Source: Comamonas thiooxydans (GTDB lineage: Bacteria; Pseudomonadota; Gammaproteobacteria; Burkholderiales; Burkholderiaceae_C). Taken from it: 64,000 nt of DNA. The stretch lies in NCBI RefSeq assembly GCF_000964545.1, contig NZ_BBVD01000018.1, positions 22,994-86,993 of the forward strand, written 5' to 3'. Positions 50,215-59,472 of this stretch are shown piece after piece (within the stretch, counting starts at the first letter, position 1; every line of letters begins with the position of its first letter). The notes beneath the pieces were generated by a model. That model was not told where the DNA came from and made no database searches. It saw only the letters and a list, made by a program, of their open reading frames with translations. Made by a program: the position numbers and the translations under genes.

Positions 50215-51932
50215 GACAGGCTCCCTTGCTTCGCTGCACTTGCGTCCGCAGCCACAGGCAGGCCTTTCGACAATTCACGAGCCATTTGCTTTCGCGCAGG
50301 CTTCAAGCCCGATGTCTTGCGCATCCAGGCCCAGGCACCAGCCGCCGCCACTCCGACAGCAACGGCAAAAAGTTCCACCCCCGCGCCCTCCCAGTCACCA
50401 TCGAGAAGGTATGCAGCAAGTTGATCTCCAGTCGTCACGAGATTCAGCAAAGGCAACAGGAGACAAAGCACAGCCAGTGCTGCCATCTGATCACGCCATG
50501 CCAGTGGAGGCGACCTCAGCAGCGCATGTATGAGAGCCAGAATCCACAGCGCAAAAAACACCACCAATTCCCATCTGGAGCGTTGCGAAATCTCGACAGG
50601 CAGCAAACGATTGGCCCACAAAAATCCCACACAGGCTATGCCCAGTCCCACGATGGCCGCCACATTCGCGGCTTCAATCATTCGGTAGACCGTGGATGTG
50701 CTGGAGCCAAACTCCCCCTGATGCTTGCCCCGTCGTTTGACCATGAAGAGAATCGCTCCAGTGGCCATCATGGCGCTTCCGGCCAGCCCGCAAATGAAGT
50801 ACATCCACTTCAGCGGCAGCCCGCCATAAGTCGCCATATGCAGCCCGCCGATCACCGATTGCGTGAGTGATGCCGCACCGCCATCCACACCTCCTGGCAA
50901 GCGCAACTGCTGCAACTCTCCAGTGGCGGCCGAGAACATGGCCATGCCGCTGCTGGGGCTGAGACGCTTGCTCAGATCGTCGGCGTCATTCCATCCATAG
51001 ATGCCGATGCGTGCAGCCGCATCGCCCGGGTAATCAATCACCACCGCGCGCACCGGTTGCCCGATCAAGGCCTGCCCGCGCAGCACGAAGGACTCCAGAT
51101 CCGGTACGGACATGGCCTGGCCCGAACGCTGCGGCTTGCCCGGTTCATTCAGCGCCACCTGGAAAGACTTGACGGCTTCGGCACCGGTACCAAAGTAGGC
51201 TGCAATACCGGCAGGCATGAAGGTCGAGCAAGATATGGCGATGCCTGTATAGGCGATCATGAACTGGAAAGGCAAAGTCAGCACCGCCACGGCGTTGTGC
51301 ATGTCCAGCCAGCTTCTCTGCCCTTTGCGGGCACGGAAGGTGAAGAAGTCCTTGAAGATTCGTCTATGGGTAATCACTCCGCTGACCAGCGCCACCAGCA
51401 TGGCAAGCGCAGCGATGCCCACGATCCAGAGACCGAGCTGACCCGCGTGCAGCTGATAGTGGAAATCCACAAAATGATGACCGCCCAATGTCTGGCGCAC
51501 CCTGGGAACTTCGGAAGCATCCACGGTATTTCCGGACGCAGGATCCAGCTGGGCCGCCGCATACTGGCCGTCGCCATCGAACCAGTAGACGCGCAAGTCC
51601 CCGCCTCCTTTGGCGTCCGCAGGCCACAGCTCCCACATGTCCGCCCCCGGGTGCTGCCTCTGCATATATGCCATGCCCCACTGCAGACGCTGGCTCATAG
51701 AAGACGCCGTCTCCCGCTCAGAGCCTGCCTGCAGGGCCTCGGCCTGCTCATGCGCATGATGCTCCGGGGTCATCCAGTGGGTGATTGGCTCCTCGAAGAC
51801 GGCCAGGGTACCCGTCAGAAAAACGGCATACAGCAGCCAGGAGAACCACAGGCCGCACCAGGTATGCAGCCATGCCTGAGCCTGACGGAAGCTGCCTTTG
51901 CCCGCGCCCGATTCCTTCTTTGCCGGCTGCAT
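50211..51932 (-). CDS. PepSY-domain inner-membrane protein, probable ferric-siderophore reductase
   Basis: ATG 51932 overlaps the stop of the DUF3649 gene; the longer open frame upstream is not used. It has 573 residues. AWLHTWCGLWFSWLLYAVFL is the first membrane segment with a conserved His, a periplasmic PepSY region follows, then QLHAGQLGLWIVGIAALAM, a conserved LDMHNAVAVLTLPFQFMIAY helix and three further C-terminal helices. The paired His residues suit haem. Related proteins (FpvG, FoxB type) reduce ferric siderophores in the periplasm. Confidence 0.82.
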   Translation of the reverse strand: MQPAKKESGAGKGSFRQAQAWLHTWCGLWFSWLLYAVFLTGTLAVFEEPITHWMTPEHHAHEQAEALQAGSERETASSMSQRLQWGMAYMQRQHPGADMWELWPADAKGGGDLRVYWFDGDGQYAAAQLDPASGNTVDASEVPRVRQTLGGHHFVDFHYQLHAGQLGLWIVGIAALAMLVALVSGVITHRRIFKDFFTFRARKGQRSWLDMHNAVAVLTLPFQFMIAYTGIAISCSTFMPAGIAAYFGTGAEAVKSFQVALNEPGKPQRSGQAMSVPDLESFVLRGQALIGQPVRAVVIDYPGDAAARIGIYGWNDADDLSKRLSPSSGMAMFSAATGELQQLRLPGGVDGGAASLTQSVIGGLHMATYGGLPLKWMYFICGLAGSAMMATGAILFMVKRRGKHQGEFGSSTSTVYRMIEAANVAAIVGLGIACVGFLWANRLLPVEISQRSRWELVVFFALWILALIHALLRSPPLAWRDQMAALAVLCLLLPLLNLVTTGDQLAAYLLDGDWEGAGVELFAVAVGVAAAGAWAWMRKTSGLKPARKQMARELSKGLPVAADASAAKQGSLS

Positions 51933-52225
51933 CAGCGTCCTTTCAGCAAGATCAAGGCAGCAGTGGCTGCAAGCATGGCGAGAATCAGAATGAGCAGCAC
52001 GCCCCAGATCCGACGCGGCGATGCCGAGCTGAAGGCACCAATCACCACAGCCACGTACCACAGCCAACTGGACTGCATGCCACCCACCATGGTCTCGAGT
52101 CGGGCTTGACTCATCGCACCACATAAAACCACCCAGGCACTGGAGACGGCATAGCCTCCCAGCACTGCAGCAGCCAGACGCGATCCCAGTCCCCAGTCAG
52201 AGCGCAGCCCATCAGATTGCGACAT
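51932..52225 (-). CDS. DUF3649 inner-membrane protein
   Basis: A 97-residue protein with three hydrophobic segments (LAAAVLGGYAVSSAWVVLCG, SSWLWYVAVVIGAF, IWGVLLILILAMLAATAALI). Its size and operon position match DUF3649 proteins, which accompany PepSY reductases next to TonB receptors. ATG 52225 lies 12 bases after the receptor stop, and the stop overlaps the next ATG. Confidence 0.72.
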   Translation of the reverse strand: MSQSDGLRSDWGLGSRLAAAVLGGYAVSSAWVVLCGAMSQARLETMVGGMQSSWLWYVAVVIGAFSSASPRRIWGVLLILILAMLAATAALILLKGR

Positions 52226-52237
52226 TTCTACACCCCG

Positions 52238-54460
52238 TCAGAAACGGCCCTTGAGAGACACGGTAACGGTACGCTTTTCGCCGTAGAAGTTGCCGTAGCC
52301 TGCATAACCAACCGTGCTGTAGTAGGTCTTGTCGAACAGGTTGCCGACATTCACGGCTACGCTCCAGTCCTTGTTGAACGCATAGGCAGCACGTGCCGAC
52401 CAGACCGCATAGCCCGGGGAAGTGAAGTTGTAAGGTGTCCAGGCTCCGTCATAACGGCCCGTTGCCGGGTTGTAAGCGCTGATGCCCGAAGCCCGGTAGT
52501 TCGAGCTCTGAGCCACCACACCGCCGCCCACGCTCCAGCCGCGCAAATCGCCGCTCAAGCGATAGTCCGCCCAGGCCTTGAACAGATGGCGCGGCGTGAC
52601 CGTGCTGAACTGCGCGCTGTCCTTGCGTCTGTCTTCGTTGCTGTTGTAGGTATAGCCCACCGCCAGTTGGAGATTGGGGGTGATTCGTCCCGTCATCTCC
52701 AGATCGATGCCCTGGCTCAGCTTGAAGCCGTCGCGGAAATAGCAGCAACCGCCGCGCCAATCGGTCTGGGGGTAAGCGGGGTCGTAAACGGCTTCGCCTT
52801 TTTTATCGGTACGAAACAATGCCGCACTGGCGATCAGATGGGGAGTCAGCTCGCTTTTGACGCCCAGCTCGTAGGTACGGCCACGCACAGGATCCAGAGG
52901 CGTCCCTGGCAGCGGTGCAGAAAATTTTCCGGCCTGAGACTGATAGATCTCGGCGGTGCTGAAATACAGATTGGTGGACTTGGTCAGCTCATGCATCAAC
53001 CCCATATAGGGTACAAAGACATTCGACTCCCGGCTGCTGGCTGTGAGAGCTCCGTTCATGTCGTGCTGGGTATTGCGATCCTGCAGCACATAGCGTCCGC
53101 CAAGCACCACGGACCAACGCTCCACGGGACGCAAGCGCAGCGAGCCATAGAGGCCGCTTTTTTGCGTCTTGCCCTGCGAGCCGCTGGTCCAGTCACCGAG
53201 CGGATAGCCCGGATCCTGCGGTGGAATCCGGTTGAAGACGTCGGCCGGCCCCACTCTGGGCCACAGGCTTCGGTTGGTATTGCTGTTGCGGTGCTGATCC
53301 AGACCCAGGATCACATCATGGCTCTGACCCAAGGCATCAAAGCTGCCCTGCAAATTGATGTCGAAGCTGGTTTCACGCTCGCGTGACTTGGCTTGATGAA
53401 TCCACCAGTCCGCCCCCTGCAACGTGATGGGATCCGGCGAACTTTCGATCTCCGCGCCATTCACGCCCTCATTGAAGCGGGTGTGTCTGAGCTGGGTCTT
53501 GAGCAGCCAGTCGTTGCCCAGCTGCTGCTCGAGCTTGGCAAAGACCGTGGTGTTTTCACGATTGATCCAGTTCCAGGGGGCGCCAAAGTTGGTATTGCGC
53601 GCAAAGCCGATATCGCTGCCGTCCGCATAGCGCGGCAGGCTGGCATTGAAGCCCGTATTTCTATCTTTCTGATAGCTGGCACCCAATGTGGCAACTGTGC
53701 TGGACGTCAGGTCCATCTCCAGCGCCCCATACAGCATCTGCCGCTTGAGCTTGGATGGGGCTGCCATTTCCTTGCGGTCATGGTTCACGGCCACGAAACG
53801 GCCACGCAGGGTTCCGCTTTCGTTCAGCGCCCCCGTGGTGTCGAGCTCAGCGCGATAGTTGCTCATGGTTCCGCCCGAAAGCAGAACCTGCGTCTGACGC
53901 TTGGCCTGGGGCCGCTTGTAGGTGAAGTTCAGAACTCCGCCCGCCTCGCCCGCGCCGAACAGACCGTCGGCCCCGCGCAGAACGCTGACGCTGTCGAACT
54001 GCGCCATGTCCAGACTGCGGCTGCCTGAACGAGAGGAGCTGGCAGCACCGCCATCGAACCGGAAGTTGGTGATGTTCATGCCTCGGGACAGATAGGTGGT
54101 GTCCAGCCAGGTCTCTTCGCGCGTGATCCCGGTGGTGTACTTCATCACATCATCGAGCGTGCGCATGGCCTGATCGTCCATGCGCTGGCGCGTCACCACC
54201 GTCACCGACTGCGGAACCTCGCGCAAAGACTGCGCCGCCTTGCCGACCTCCACTCCAGCGGCTACATAGGAGTCGCTTGACTCCCCATATACATTGGGAA
54301 TGGCCTTTTCCTGCACCGTCACTTCCGCAAGTGTCGAGGCTGCGTCCTCTTGTGCATGGCTGACACCGGGCAGCAGGCAGAGCACACTGACGGCTACAGC
54401 CGTGGTGTGAAGACGAAATGGCAAAGCCCCGGCTACGGGGCAAAACGAGTGTTCCAGCAT
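52238..54460 (-). CDS. TonB-dependent siderophore receptor
   Basis: A 740-residue protein with a signal peptide ending near GVSHAQ. The plug domain shows SLREVPQSVTVVTRQRMDDQ, TLDDVMKYTTGITREETWLD and FDSVSVLRGADGLFGAGEAG. The 22-strand barrel follows, with NVGNLFDKTYYSTVGYAGY and a C-terminal Phe (SLKGRF). It belongs to the FpvA/FoxA/FhuE-like ferric-siderophore group. No N-terminal signalling domain is seen, so control is likely by Fur alone. It is first in an operon of six or more genes. Confidence 0.9.
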   Translation of the reverse strand: MLEHSFCPVAGALPFRLHTTAVAVSVLCLLPGVSHAQEDAASTLAEVTVQEKAIPNVYGESSDSYVAAGVEVGKAAQSLREVPQSVTVVTRQRMDDQAMRTLDDVMKYTTGITREETWLDTTYLSRGMNITNFRFDGGAASSSRSGSRSLDMAQFDSVSVLRGADGLFGAGEAGGVLNFTYKRPQAKRQTQVLLSGGTMSNYRAELDTTGALNESGTLRGRFVAVNHDRKEMAAPSKLKRQMLYGALEMDLTSSTVATLGASYQKDRNTGFNASLPRYADGSDIGFARNTNFGAPWNWINRENTTVFAKLEQQLGNDWLLKTQLRHTRFNEGVNGAEIESSPDPITLQGADWWIHQAKSRERETSFDINLQGSFDALGQSHDVILGLDQHRNSNTNRSLWPRVGPADVFNRIPPQDPGYPLGDWTSGSQGKTQKSGLYGSLRLRPVERWSVVLGGRYVLQDRNTQHDMNGALTASSRESNVFVPYMGLMHELTKSTNLYFSTAEIYQSQAGKFSAPLPGTPLDPVRGRTYELGVKSELTPHLIASAALFRTDKKGEAVYDPAYPQTDWRGGCCYFRDGFKLSQGIDLEMTGRITPNLQLAVGYTYNSNEDRRKDSAQFSTVTPRHLFKAWADYRLSGDLRGWSVGGGVVAQSSNYRASGISAYNPATGRYDGAWTPYNFTSPGYAVWSARAAYAFNKDWSVAVNVGNLFDKTYYSTVGYAGYGNFYGEKRTVTVSLKGRF

Positions 54461-54575
54461 GAGCGTACAAAAACAAACCTGAGGGTTCTCTTCAGGCAGG
54501 GGAATGCCGAAGTACCAATGACGCTGTGGCTGGAACGGAAAGACCGTATACGGGCTGGCAGCAAAGAAGCAGAAC

Positions 54576-54635
54576 GAGAATCAATCTCAATTTCATTTCC
54601 GCGCGGATTGTAAAGCCCAGGTAAAAAAATTGCCA
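54576..54635 (-). promoter_or_regulatory. Fur-box-like site and candidate promoter of the siderophore operon
   Basis: On the minus strand 54594-54576 reads GAAATTGAGATTGATTCTC, which matches 13 of 19 positions of the GATAATGATAATCATTATC Fur consensus. Upstream, TACAAT (54612-54607) could be a -10 box with TGGCAA (54635-54630) 17 bases away as a weak -35. The Fur site overlaps the expected transcription start, so iron would repress the operon. The leader before ATG 54460 is about 115 bases. Confidence 0.6.
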
Positions 54636-54956
54636 CTGTTTTGTAAATAGATAGCGCAGCACTTGGCACTGCGCCGTACCAAGTGCTGCTGAATCGCTGC
54701 TCATCGCCTGGGTTGACGCCATTCACACAAAGGCATCGGGCCCGCTCCAGCAAAGCCGCGGGCGGTTTGGCGGTACATCTGCGCTCCCGCCGGGTCAGAG
54801 TGAAAGCGTCCCTGGGAAACCTGGAATTTCCATGCCGGATCTTGAGCCACTTCGGGCTTTATGGCGCACTCATTGCATAGACATCGGTCAATGGCTGCAG
54901 AAAATCCTGTGTGCAGGTTTTCTCCTGGGACCCAGGCGCAGCCTTGAAGAAAAAGA

Positions 54957-54990
54957 AAAAGCCCCGGCTGCATAAACAGACGGGGCTTTT
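54957..54990 (-). terminator. Terminator after tRNA-Gln
   Basis: AAAAGCCCCG (54957-54966) pairs with CGGGGCTTTT (54981-54990). Read on the minus strand it lies directly after the tRNA 3' end and is followed by TTTTCTTTTTC, a good rho-independent terminator. The A/T runs on both sides could let it act in both directions. Confidence 0.8.
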
Positions 54991-54998
54991 ATATATCT

Positions 54999-55075
54999 TG
55001 GCAGGGGAAGAAGGATTCGAACCTTCGCATGCTGGAATCAAAATCCAGTGCCTTAACCAGCTTGGCGACTCCCCT
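54999..55075 (-). tRNA. tRNA-Gln(TTG)
   Basis: The minus strand from 55075 reads an AGGGGAG acceptor strand, a D arm, an anticodon stem CTGGA with loop TTTTGAT and matching TCCAG, and a GGTTCGAATCC T arm. The acceptor stem closes with TTCCCCT, discriminator G and an encoded CCA. The anticodon is TTG, glutamine. No integrated element is attached to it. Confidence 0.93.
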
Positions 55076-55455
55076 AAAGAGATAGCGATTATAGCCCGGT
55101 TTTCCCCGGGTTTCAAAGAACACCCATTGCCAAACAAAATCACGGTCAGCGAATCAATGCTTTGATCGGAAGCATTCAACACTTGCCAATGCCTTTCGCC
55201 GCACCGAATCGACTTGTTTCTGGCCACCCACGTTTTCTGAGTCATGTGCCTGAGGCCCGGGCTTGCGGGCCATGCGGCGGAGCAGTTCGCCCCCCTCTTT
55301 GCCGTCTCTTCCTGCAGACCTCCATGCACTCTTGAATCGGGCTCGATGCACGATGCTCTTCCAATGAACTAGGCTACCGAAGTGGCTTTGTTCCCTCCTC
55401 AGCAAATTGGCAATGGCTCGCCCATGCAGAGCCCTTGCCGTAGCAAGTGCATCGA

Positions 55456-55580
55456 TCAATCAAGCATGACCTTGGCCTCAAGAATGATCGGCCCCACAGG
55501 GCAGTTTCAGCGGCGACGGTGGCGCTGGTGCAGCCCATCAGGTCGGGGATGCCTCGCTCGGCAAACATTGATACATCGGA
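55456..55580 (-). pseudogene. Decayed Bug/TctC-family protein fragment
   Basis: The piece reads FAERGIPDLMG, then AAETALWG and EAKVMLD-stop, matching the C-terminal parts FAEQGIPDLMG, AAETAKWG and EAKVTLD-stop of the intact Bug gene at 58418-59404, including DNA identity near GCCCATCAGGTCGGGGATGC. About 165 bases between the two blocks are missing and there is a one-base frameshift. It is a partial, internally deleted copy, probably left by duplication. The rest of 55076-55715 shows no gene I can support. Confidence 0.65.
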
Positions 55581-55715
55581 CACAGCCACAAAGGCCCCAG
55601 GTCGGCCGTGCAGTAGCAAAGGTGCAGCCCCCGCCCCTCACAGCGAGAGAGGGGGCGCCGAACAAAGGCAAGCGACCTAAGGGAAGCGAGCTCGGCCGCT
55701 CATGGTGAACAACGA

Positions 55716-57092
55716 CTATGGGTTGCGCTGCAGATAGTCCACGGCCAGCGCGGCCAGCGAACGTGCACCGGTGGGCAGTTGCTTCTCGTCGATGTCGAAC
55801 AGCGGCGAGTGGTTGGGCGCTGCCTTGGTGAAGTCCTGGCCTGCCGGCGGCGCACCCAGGAAGTAGAAGAATCCCGGCACCACTTTCTGGAACTCCGAGA
55901 AGTCCTCGGAACCGCTGACCTTGGGAATCACCATGGCCTTGCCGCCCAGGGCCAGCTTGAGCGCGGGCAGCGAAGCCTCGGTCAGTGCAGCCGGATTGGT
56001 GGTGACCGGATAGGCCACGGGGCCGAAGCGCACCTTGGCCTTGGCGCCGCTGGAGGCCGCGATCTGCTCGGCCGTGGCCGTGATTCGCTTGTGCGCTTCC
56101 TGACGCATGTCTTCGTCAAAGGTGCGCAGCGTGCCCTGCATCTCGACATTGTCGGGAATGATGTTGTAGCGCGTGCCGCCCTGGATGGAACCAATGGTCA
56201 GCACGGCCGGCTCCAGGCTGATGTTGAGCTGGCGGCTGACCACTGTCTGCAGGCCCAGCACCACCTGGCTGGCCGCGACGATGGGATCGACCGCACTCCA
56301 CGGCGACGAGCCATGGCCGCCCCGGCCCTCAACCTGAATGTTCAGGTTGTCCGAGCCCGCCATCAGCGGCCCGCTGCGGTAGCCCACCATGCCCGAGGGA
56401 AGATTGGCCGTGATGTGCAGGCCGTAGATGGCCTGCACATCCTTGAGCACGCCGGCCTCCACCATGGCCTTGGCACCGAAACTGGGTACATGGCCATGGG
56501 CATCGGCCTCCACTGGAGCGCCTTCCTCGGCCGGCTGGAAGATGAACTTCACCGTGCCCGGCAGCCTGGTGCGCATGCCTGCCAGCGCCTCGGCTGCGCC
56601 CATGAGCATGGCCACGTGGGCATCGTGCCCGCAGGCATGCATGACCGAGACCTGCTTGCCCATGTACTGTGACTTGGCCTTGGAGGCAAAGGGCAGGCCC
56701 GTCTTCTCGGCCACGGGCAGTGCATCCATATCGGCGCGCAGGGCCACTGTCTTGCCCGGCCGGCCGCCGCGCAGCACCCCCACCACGCCTGTGCCGCCCA
56801 CGCCGGTCTGCACCTCCATGCCCAGGCGGCGCAGGTGATCGGCCACCAGTTTCGCCGTGCGTTCCTCCTGGCCCGACAGTTCGGGATGCTGGTGAATGTC
56901 GCGACGCCACTCCACCATCTTGGGCGCCAGCGGCTCAATGGCGGCATCCAGCGCCGCCAGAGCCTGGGCATCCAGCCCCTGCGCGCTGGCTGCCAGCGGC
57001 AGGCCGCAGGCCAGCAAGCCGGCCAGCGCAATGCGGCGCAGGCCTGTGCGGGGTGGTGTGGAAAGCTTTGTCTCGGACTGTTTGTGAAGCAT
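55716..57092 (-). CDS. M20-family amidohydrolase, exported
   Basis: ATG 57092 gives 458 residues with a signal peptide (LRRIALAGLLACGLPLAASAQ). The M20 metal site is visible: VALRADMDALPVAEKTG, SVMHACGHDAHVAMLMGAAE, FIFQPAEEGAPVEADAHG and KVSGSEDFSEF. HACGHD and PAEEG are typical of hippuricase/IAA-amino-acid amidohydrolases. It probably cleaves an N-acyl amino acid or similar amide in the periplasm, which is unusual for the family. It is divergent from the GlxA-type regulator. Confidence 0.85.
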   Translation of the reverse strand: MLHKQSETKLSTPPRTGLRRIALAGLLACGLPLAASAQGLDAQALAALDAAIEPLAPKMVEWRRDIHQHPELSGQEERTAKLVADHLRRLGMEVQTGVGGTGVVGVLRGGRPGKTVALRADMDALPVAEKTGLPFASKAKSQYMGKQVSVMHACGHDAHVAMLMGAAEALAGMRTRLPGTVKFIFQPAEEGAPVEADAHGHVPSFGAKAMVEAGVLKDVQAIYGLHITANLPSGMVGYRSGPLMAGSDNLNIQVEGRGGHGSSPWSAVDPIVAASQVVLGLQTVVSRQLNISLEPAVLTIGSIQGGTRYNIIPDNVEMQGTLRTFDEDMRQEAHKRITATAEQIAASSGAKAKVRFGPVAYPVTTNPAALTEASLPALKLALGGKAMVIPKVSGSEDFSEFQKVVPGFFYFLGAPPAGQDFTKAAPNHSPLFDIDEKQLPTGARSLAALAVDYLQRNP

Positions 57093-57188
57093 CTTCGTGA
57101 CCCTGAAAAATGGCACAAGCAGTCATGCTAAAAGTGAATCGCCTGTGACAGACACGGCAAAATCGCCATTCGAGGAGTCAGAAACGCC

Positions 57189-58223
57189 ATGCCCCGGACC
57201 TTCGTCATCGAGCTGCCCTGCCTGGAGCACAGCGCCACAGGCCACGCCGCGCATCTCGTGGAGATGCTGCGCAGCGCCAACCTCGTTGCCGGCCTGCGCC
57301 TGGGCCGGCGCGCACCGCGCTTTGGCTGGCGCTGGGTCGATGGCAGGGGCCGGCCCCTGCCGGCCATGCCGCACACGGCCGAAGGCGCACTGGCCGAAGG
57401 TCCGGTACATGCCGTCTTCGCAAGCGCGCTGCACTGCCCGGACATTCCATCCATCCGCGACATCGTCGCCGCGCATCCGGACTTCACGCAGCGCATCGCC
57501 ACAGCCTTCGACCAGGGCCTGACCGTGTGTACGCTGGGCAGCGGCGCCTGGTTCGCGGCCGCCAGCGGGCGCTGCGAGGGCCGCCGTGTGGCCCTTCCCT
57601 GGTATTTCATGGGCGGATTCGGACTGGACTTTGCCGGCATAGAACTTGCCGAGGGCCAACCCTTTGTGGACGACAGGCCCTGGCTCAGCGCCTCCCACGC
57701 CGAAGCCCTGGTACCCCTGGCTCTGGCGCTCACGCGCCATGCCTTCGGCGACGACCTGGCCGAGGCGCTGGCCGCCGTTGTGCAGCCCGACCCCCAGCGC
57801 GAACGCGCCACGCGCGCCGCCATGCAGGATCGCCGCATTCCCGCCACGCGGACCAGCGTGCTAGCCCATGCCATAGCCTGGCTGGAGACGCGCGTGGAGC
57901 AGCCCTATGACCTGCGGTCGCTGGCGGACGCGGTATCGGCCAGCCCGCGCACCCTGCTGCGCCACTTCCAGCAGGAGTTGGGGCACAGCCCGCTCGATCA
58001 CCTGCACCGCCTGCGCTGCGCACGGGCTCGGGTGCTGCTGGAGATCACGCTGGAGAGCGTGCCCTCCGTGGCGCTGGCCTGCGGATATGAGGATGCCTCG
58101 GCGTTCCGGCGGGTGTTCGCCCGGTATGTGGGAATGACGCCCGCGGCCTATCGAAAAAGGCATGCATTGAGGGCTCCGAGGAGGCGGTGGCGCGTCGCCG
58201 CCAGCGAGATTGTGCGGCCTTGA
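57189..58223 (+). CDS. GlxA-family AraC-type transcriptional regulator
   Basis: A 344-residue protein. The N-terminal 190 residues form a DJ-1/PfpI-like amidase-type domain (VCTLGSGAWFAAASGRCEGR, LPWYFMGGFGL). The C-terminal AraC domain has two HTH motifs: DLRSLADAVSASPRTLLRHF and VPSVALACGYEDASAFRRVF, ending GMTPAAYRKRH. GlxA-like regulators often control amine or amino acid catabolism. It is divergent from the M20 amidohydrolase, which may be its target. Confidence 0.87.
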   Translation: MPRTFVIELPCLEHSATGHAAHLVEMLRSANLVAGLRLGRRAPRFGWRWVDGRGRPLPAMPHTAEGALAEGPVHAVFASALHCPDIPSIRDIVAAHPDFTQRIATAFDQGLTVCTLGSGAWFAAASGRCEGRRVALPWYFMGGFGLDFAGIELAEGQPFVDDRPWLSASHAEALVPLALALTRHAFGDDLAEALAAVVQPDPQRERATRAAMQDRRIPATRTSVLAHAIAWLETRVEQPYDLRSLADAVSASPRTLLRHFQQELGHSPLDHLHRLRCARARVLLEITLESVPSVALACGYEDASAFRRVFARYVGMTPAAYRKRHALRAPRRRWRVAASEIVRP

Positions 58224-58417
58224 CGGCACCGCAAGCTGGCGTAGATCTCATCTGACTGTCGCGGGCTTGTTCGGCAGGGGTTGCCACGATGCAGCCATCT
58301 CTACTTCGCACCGTAGGCCAATGAGGAGATCCCCCTGCATTCACCTCACCCGCAAGCCGCGCCATTTCTCTTGAGGCCTGTGTCGCTCCCTGCCGGGGAC
58401 AAACCAGGCCAGCAAGC

Positions 58418-59404
58418 CTAGTCCAGCGTCACCTTGGCCTCACGGATCACTTTCCCCCATTTGGCTGTTTCAGCGGCAATGAAGCGATCGCACTCCTCCG
58501 GTGTCGAACCTTCTGCAAACGTACCCATGGTCTGCTGCATGCGCTGCGAAATCTCAGGACTGCGAATGATGCGAGCGACTTCGGCGGACATGCGCTGCAC
58601 GATCTCCTTGGGCACTCCTGCCGGTGCAATCATTGCTGCCCAGGTGCTGCCCATCAGGTCGGGGATGCCTTGCTCGGCAAATGTCGGTACATCGGGCAAA
58701 ACCGCCAGTCGCTTTTCGCTGGCCACGCCAATCAGACGAATGCGACCGGCCTTGGCAGGCTGGATCAGATTGGGCGGAGGATCGAGGAACAGCGGGATCT
58801 GACCACCCATGAGGTCGGTCAGTGCCGGTGCGGCCCCCTTGTAGGGCACATGAGTCATATCCGTCTTGGTCAGCAGCTTCATCAACTCGGTTGTCAGATG
58901 CGCGCTGGAGCCGCTTCCCGAGGAACCAAAGCTGACCTTGCCAGGATGTGCCTTGGCATAGGCAATCAGCTCCCGCGTGGTCTTGAACGGAGCATTGTTG
59001 GATACTGCTGCAACCAGAGGCGAGATCCCCATCAGAGACACGCCGACCAGATCCTTGCCGGGGTTGTAGGGCAGCTTGGGATACAGCGTGGTGTTGGCCG
59101 CATAAGCGGCAATCACCACGCCGAACGTGTAGCCATCAGGTGCAGACTTTGCCACCTGATCCACACCGATGAGACTGTTCGCACCAGGCTTGTTTTCGAT
59201 GACGATGGGCTGGCCCAGCGCTTTCTGCAAACCCACTTGCAGCAGACGTGCCATCTGATCGGTGAAGCCGCCCGCCGTGTAGGGGACGACGATGCGTATG
59301 GGCTTGGAGGGCCAGGGGCTCTGGGCCCAGGACGAGGGTACCAGCATGGCGGCGCCGGCTGCGGCGCTCGATTGAAGAAAGCTGCGGCGAGATGTCGAAG
59401 GCAT
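58418..59404 (-). CDS. Bug-family periplasmic substrate-binding protein
   Basis: ATG 59404 gives 328 residues (the open frame runs further but lacks a start with a ribosome site). A signal with Arg pair (TSRRSFLQSSAAAGAAML) ends near SSWAQ. PIRIVVPYTAGGFTDQMARL, IVIENKPGANSLIGVDQVAK and VPYKGAAPALTDLMGGQIP are the Bug/TctC motifs. It should bind a carboxylate or aromatic acid in the periplasm. It is the last gene of the minus-strand catabolic operon, 68 bases after the dehydrogenase. Confidence 0.88.
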   Translation of the reverse strand: MPSTSRRSFLQSSAAAGAAMLVPSSWAQSPWPSKPIRIVVPYTAGGFTDQMARLLQVGLQKALGQPIVIENKPGANSLIGVDQVAKSAPDGYTFGVVIAAYAANTTLYPKLPYNPGKDLVGVSLMGISPLVAAVSNNAPFKTTRELIAYAKAHPGKVSFGSSGSGSSAHLTTELMKLLTKTDMTHVPYKGAAPALTDLMGGQIPLFLDPPPNLIQPAKAGRIRLIGVASEKRLAVLPDVPTFAEQGIPDLMGSTWAAMIAPAGVPKEIVQRMSAEVARIIRSPEISQRMQQTMGTFAEGSTPEECDRFIAAETAKWGKVIREAKVTLD

Positions 59405-59472
59405 GAATGTCTCTTGGTTCTTGCAAGGATAAAGCGCCGCGCGGCAGCGCGACAGGGAAAGGGAAATACGTC

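Noticed and set aside
51933..52124. Longer start of the PepSY protein
   Set aside because: The extra N-terminal part is Cys/His-rich without a membrane signal and overlaps the DUF3649 gene; ATG 51932 overlaps the preceding stop as expected for a coupled operon.
52217..53386. A 389-codon plus-strand frame
   Set aside because: It is antisense to the TonB receptor barrel; no start with ribosome site and no family features.
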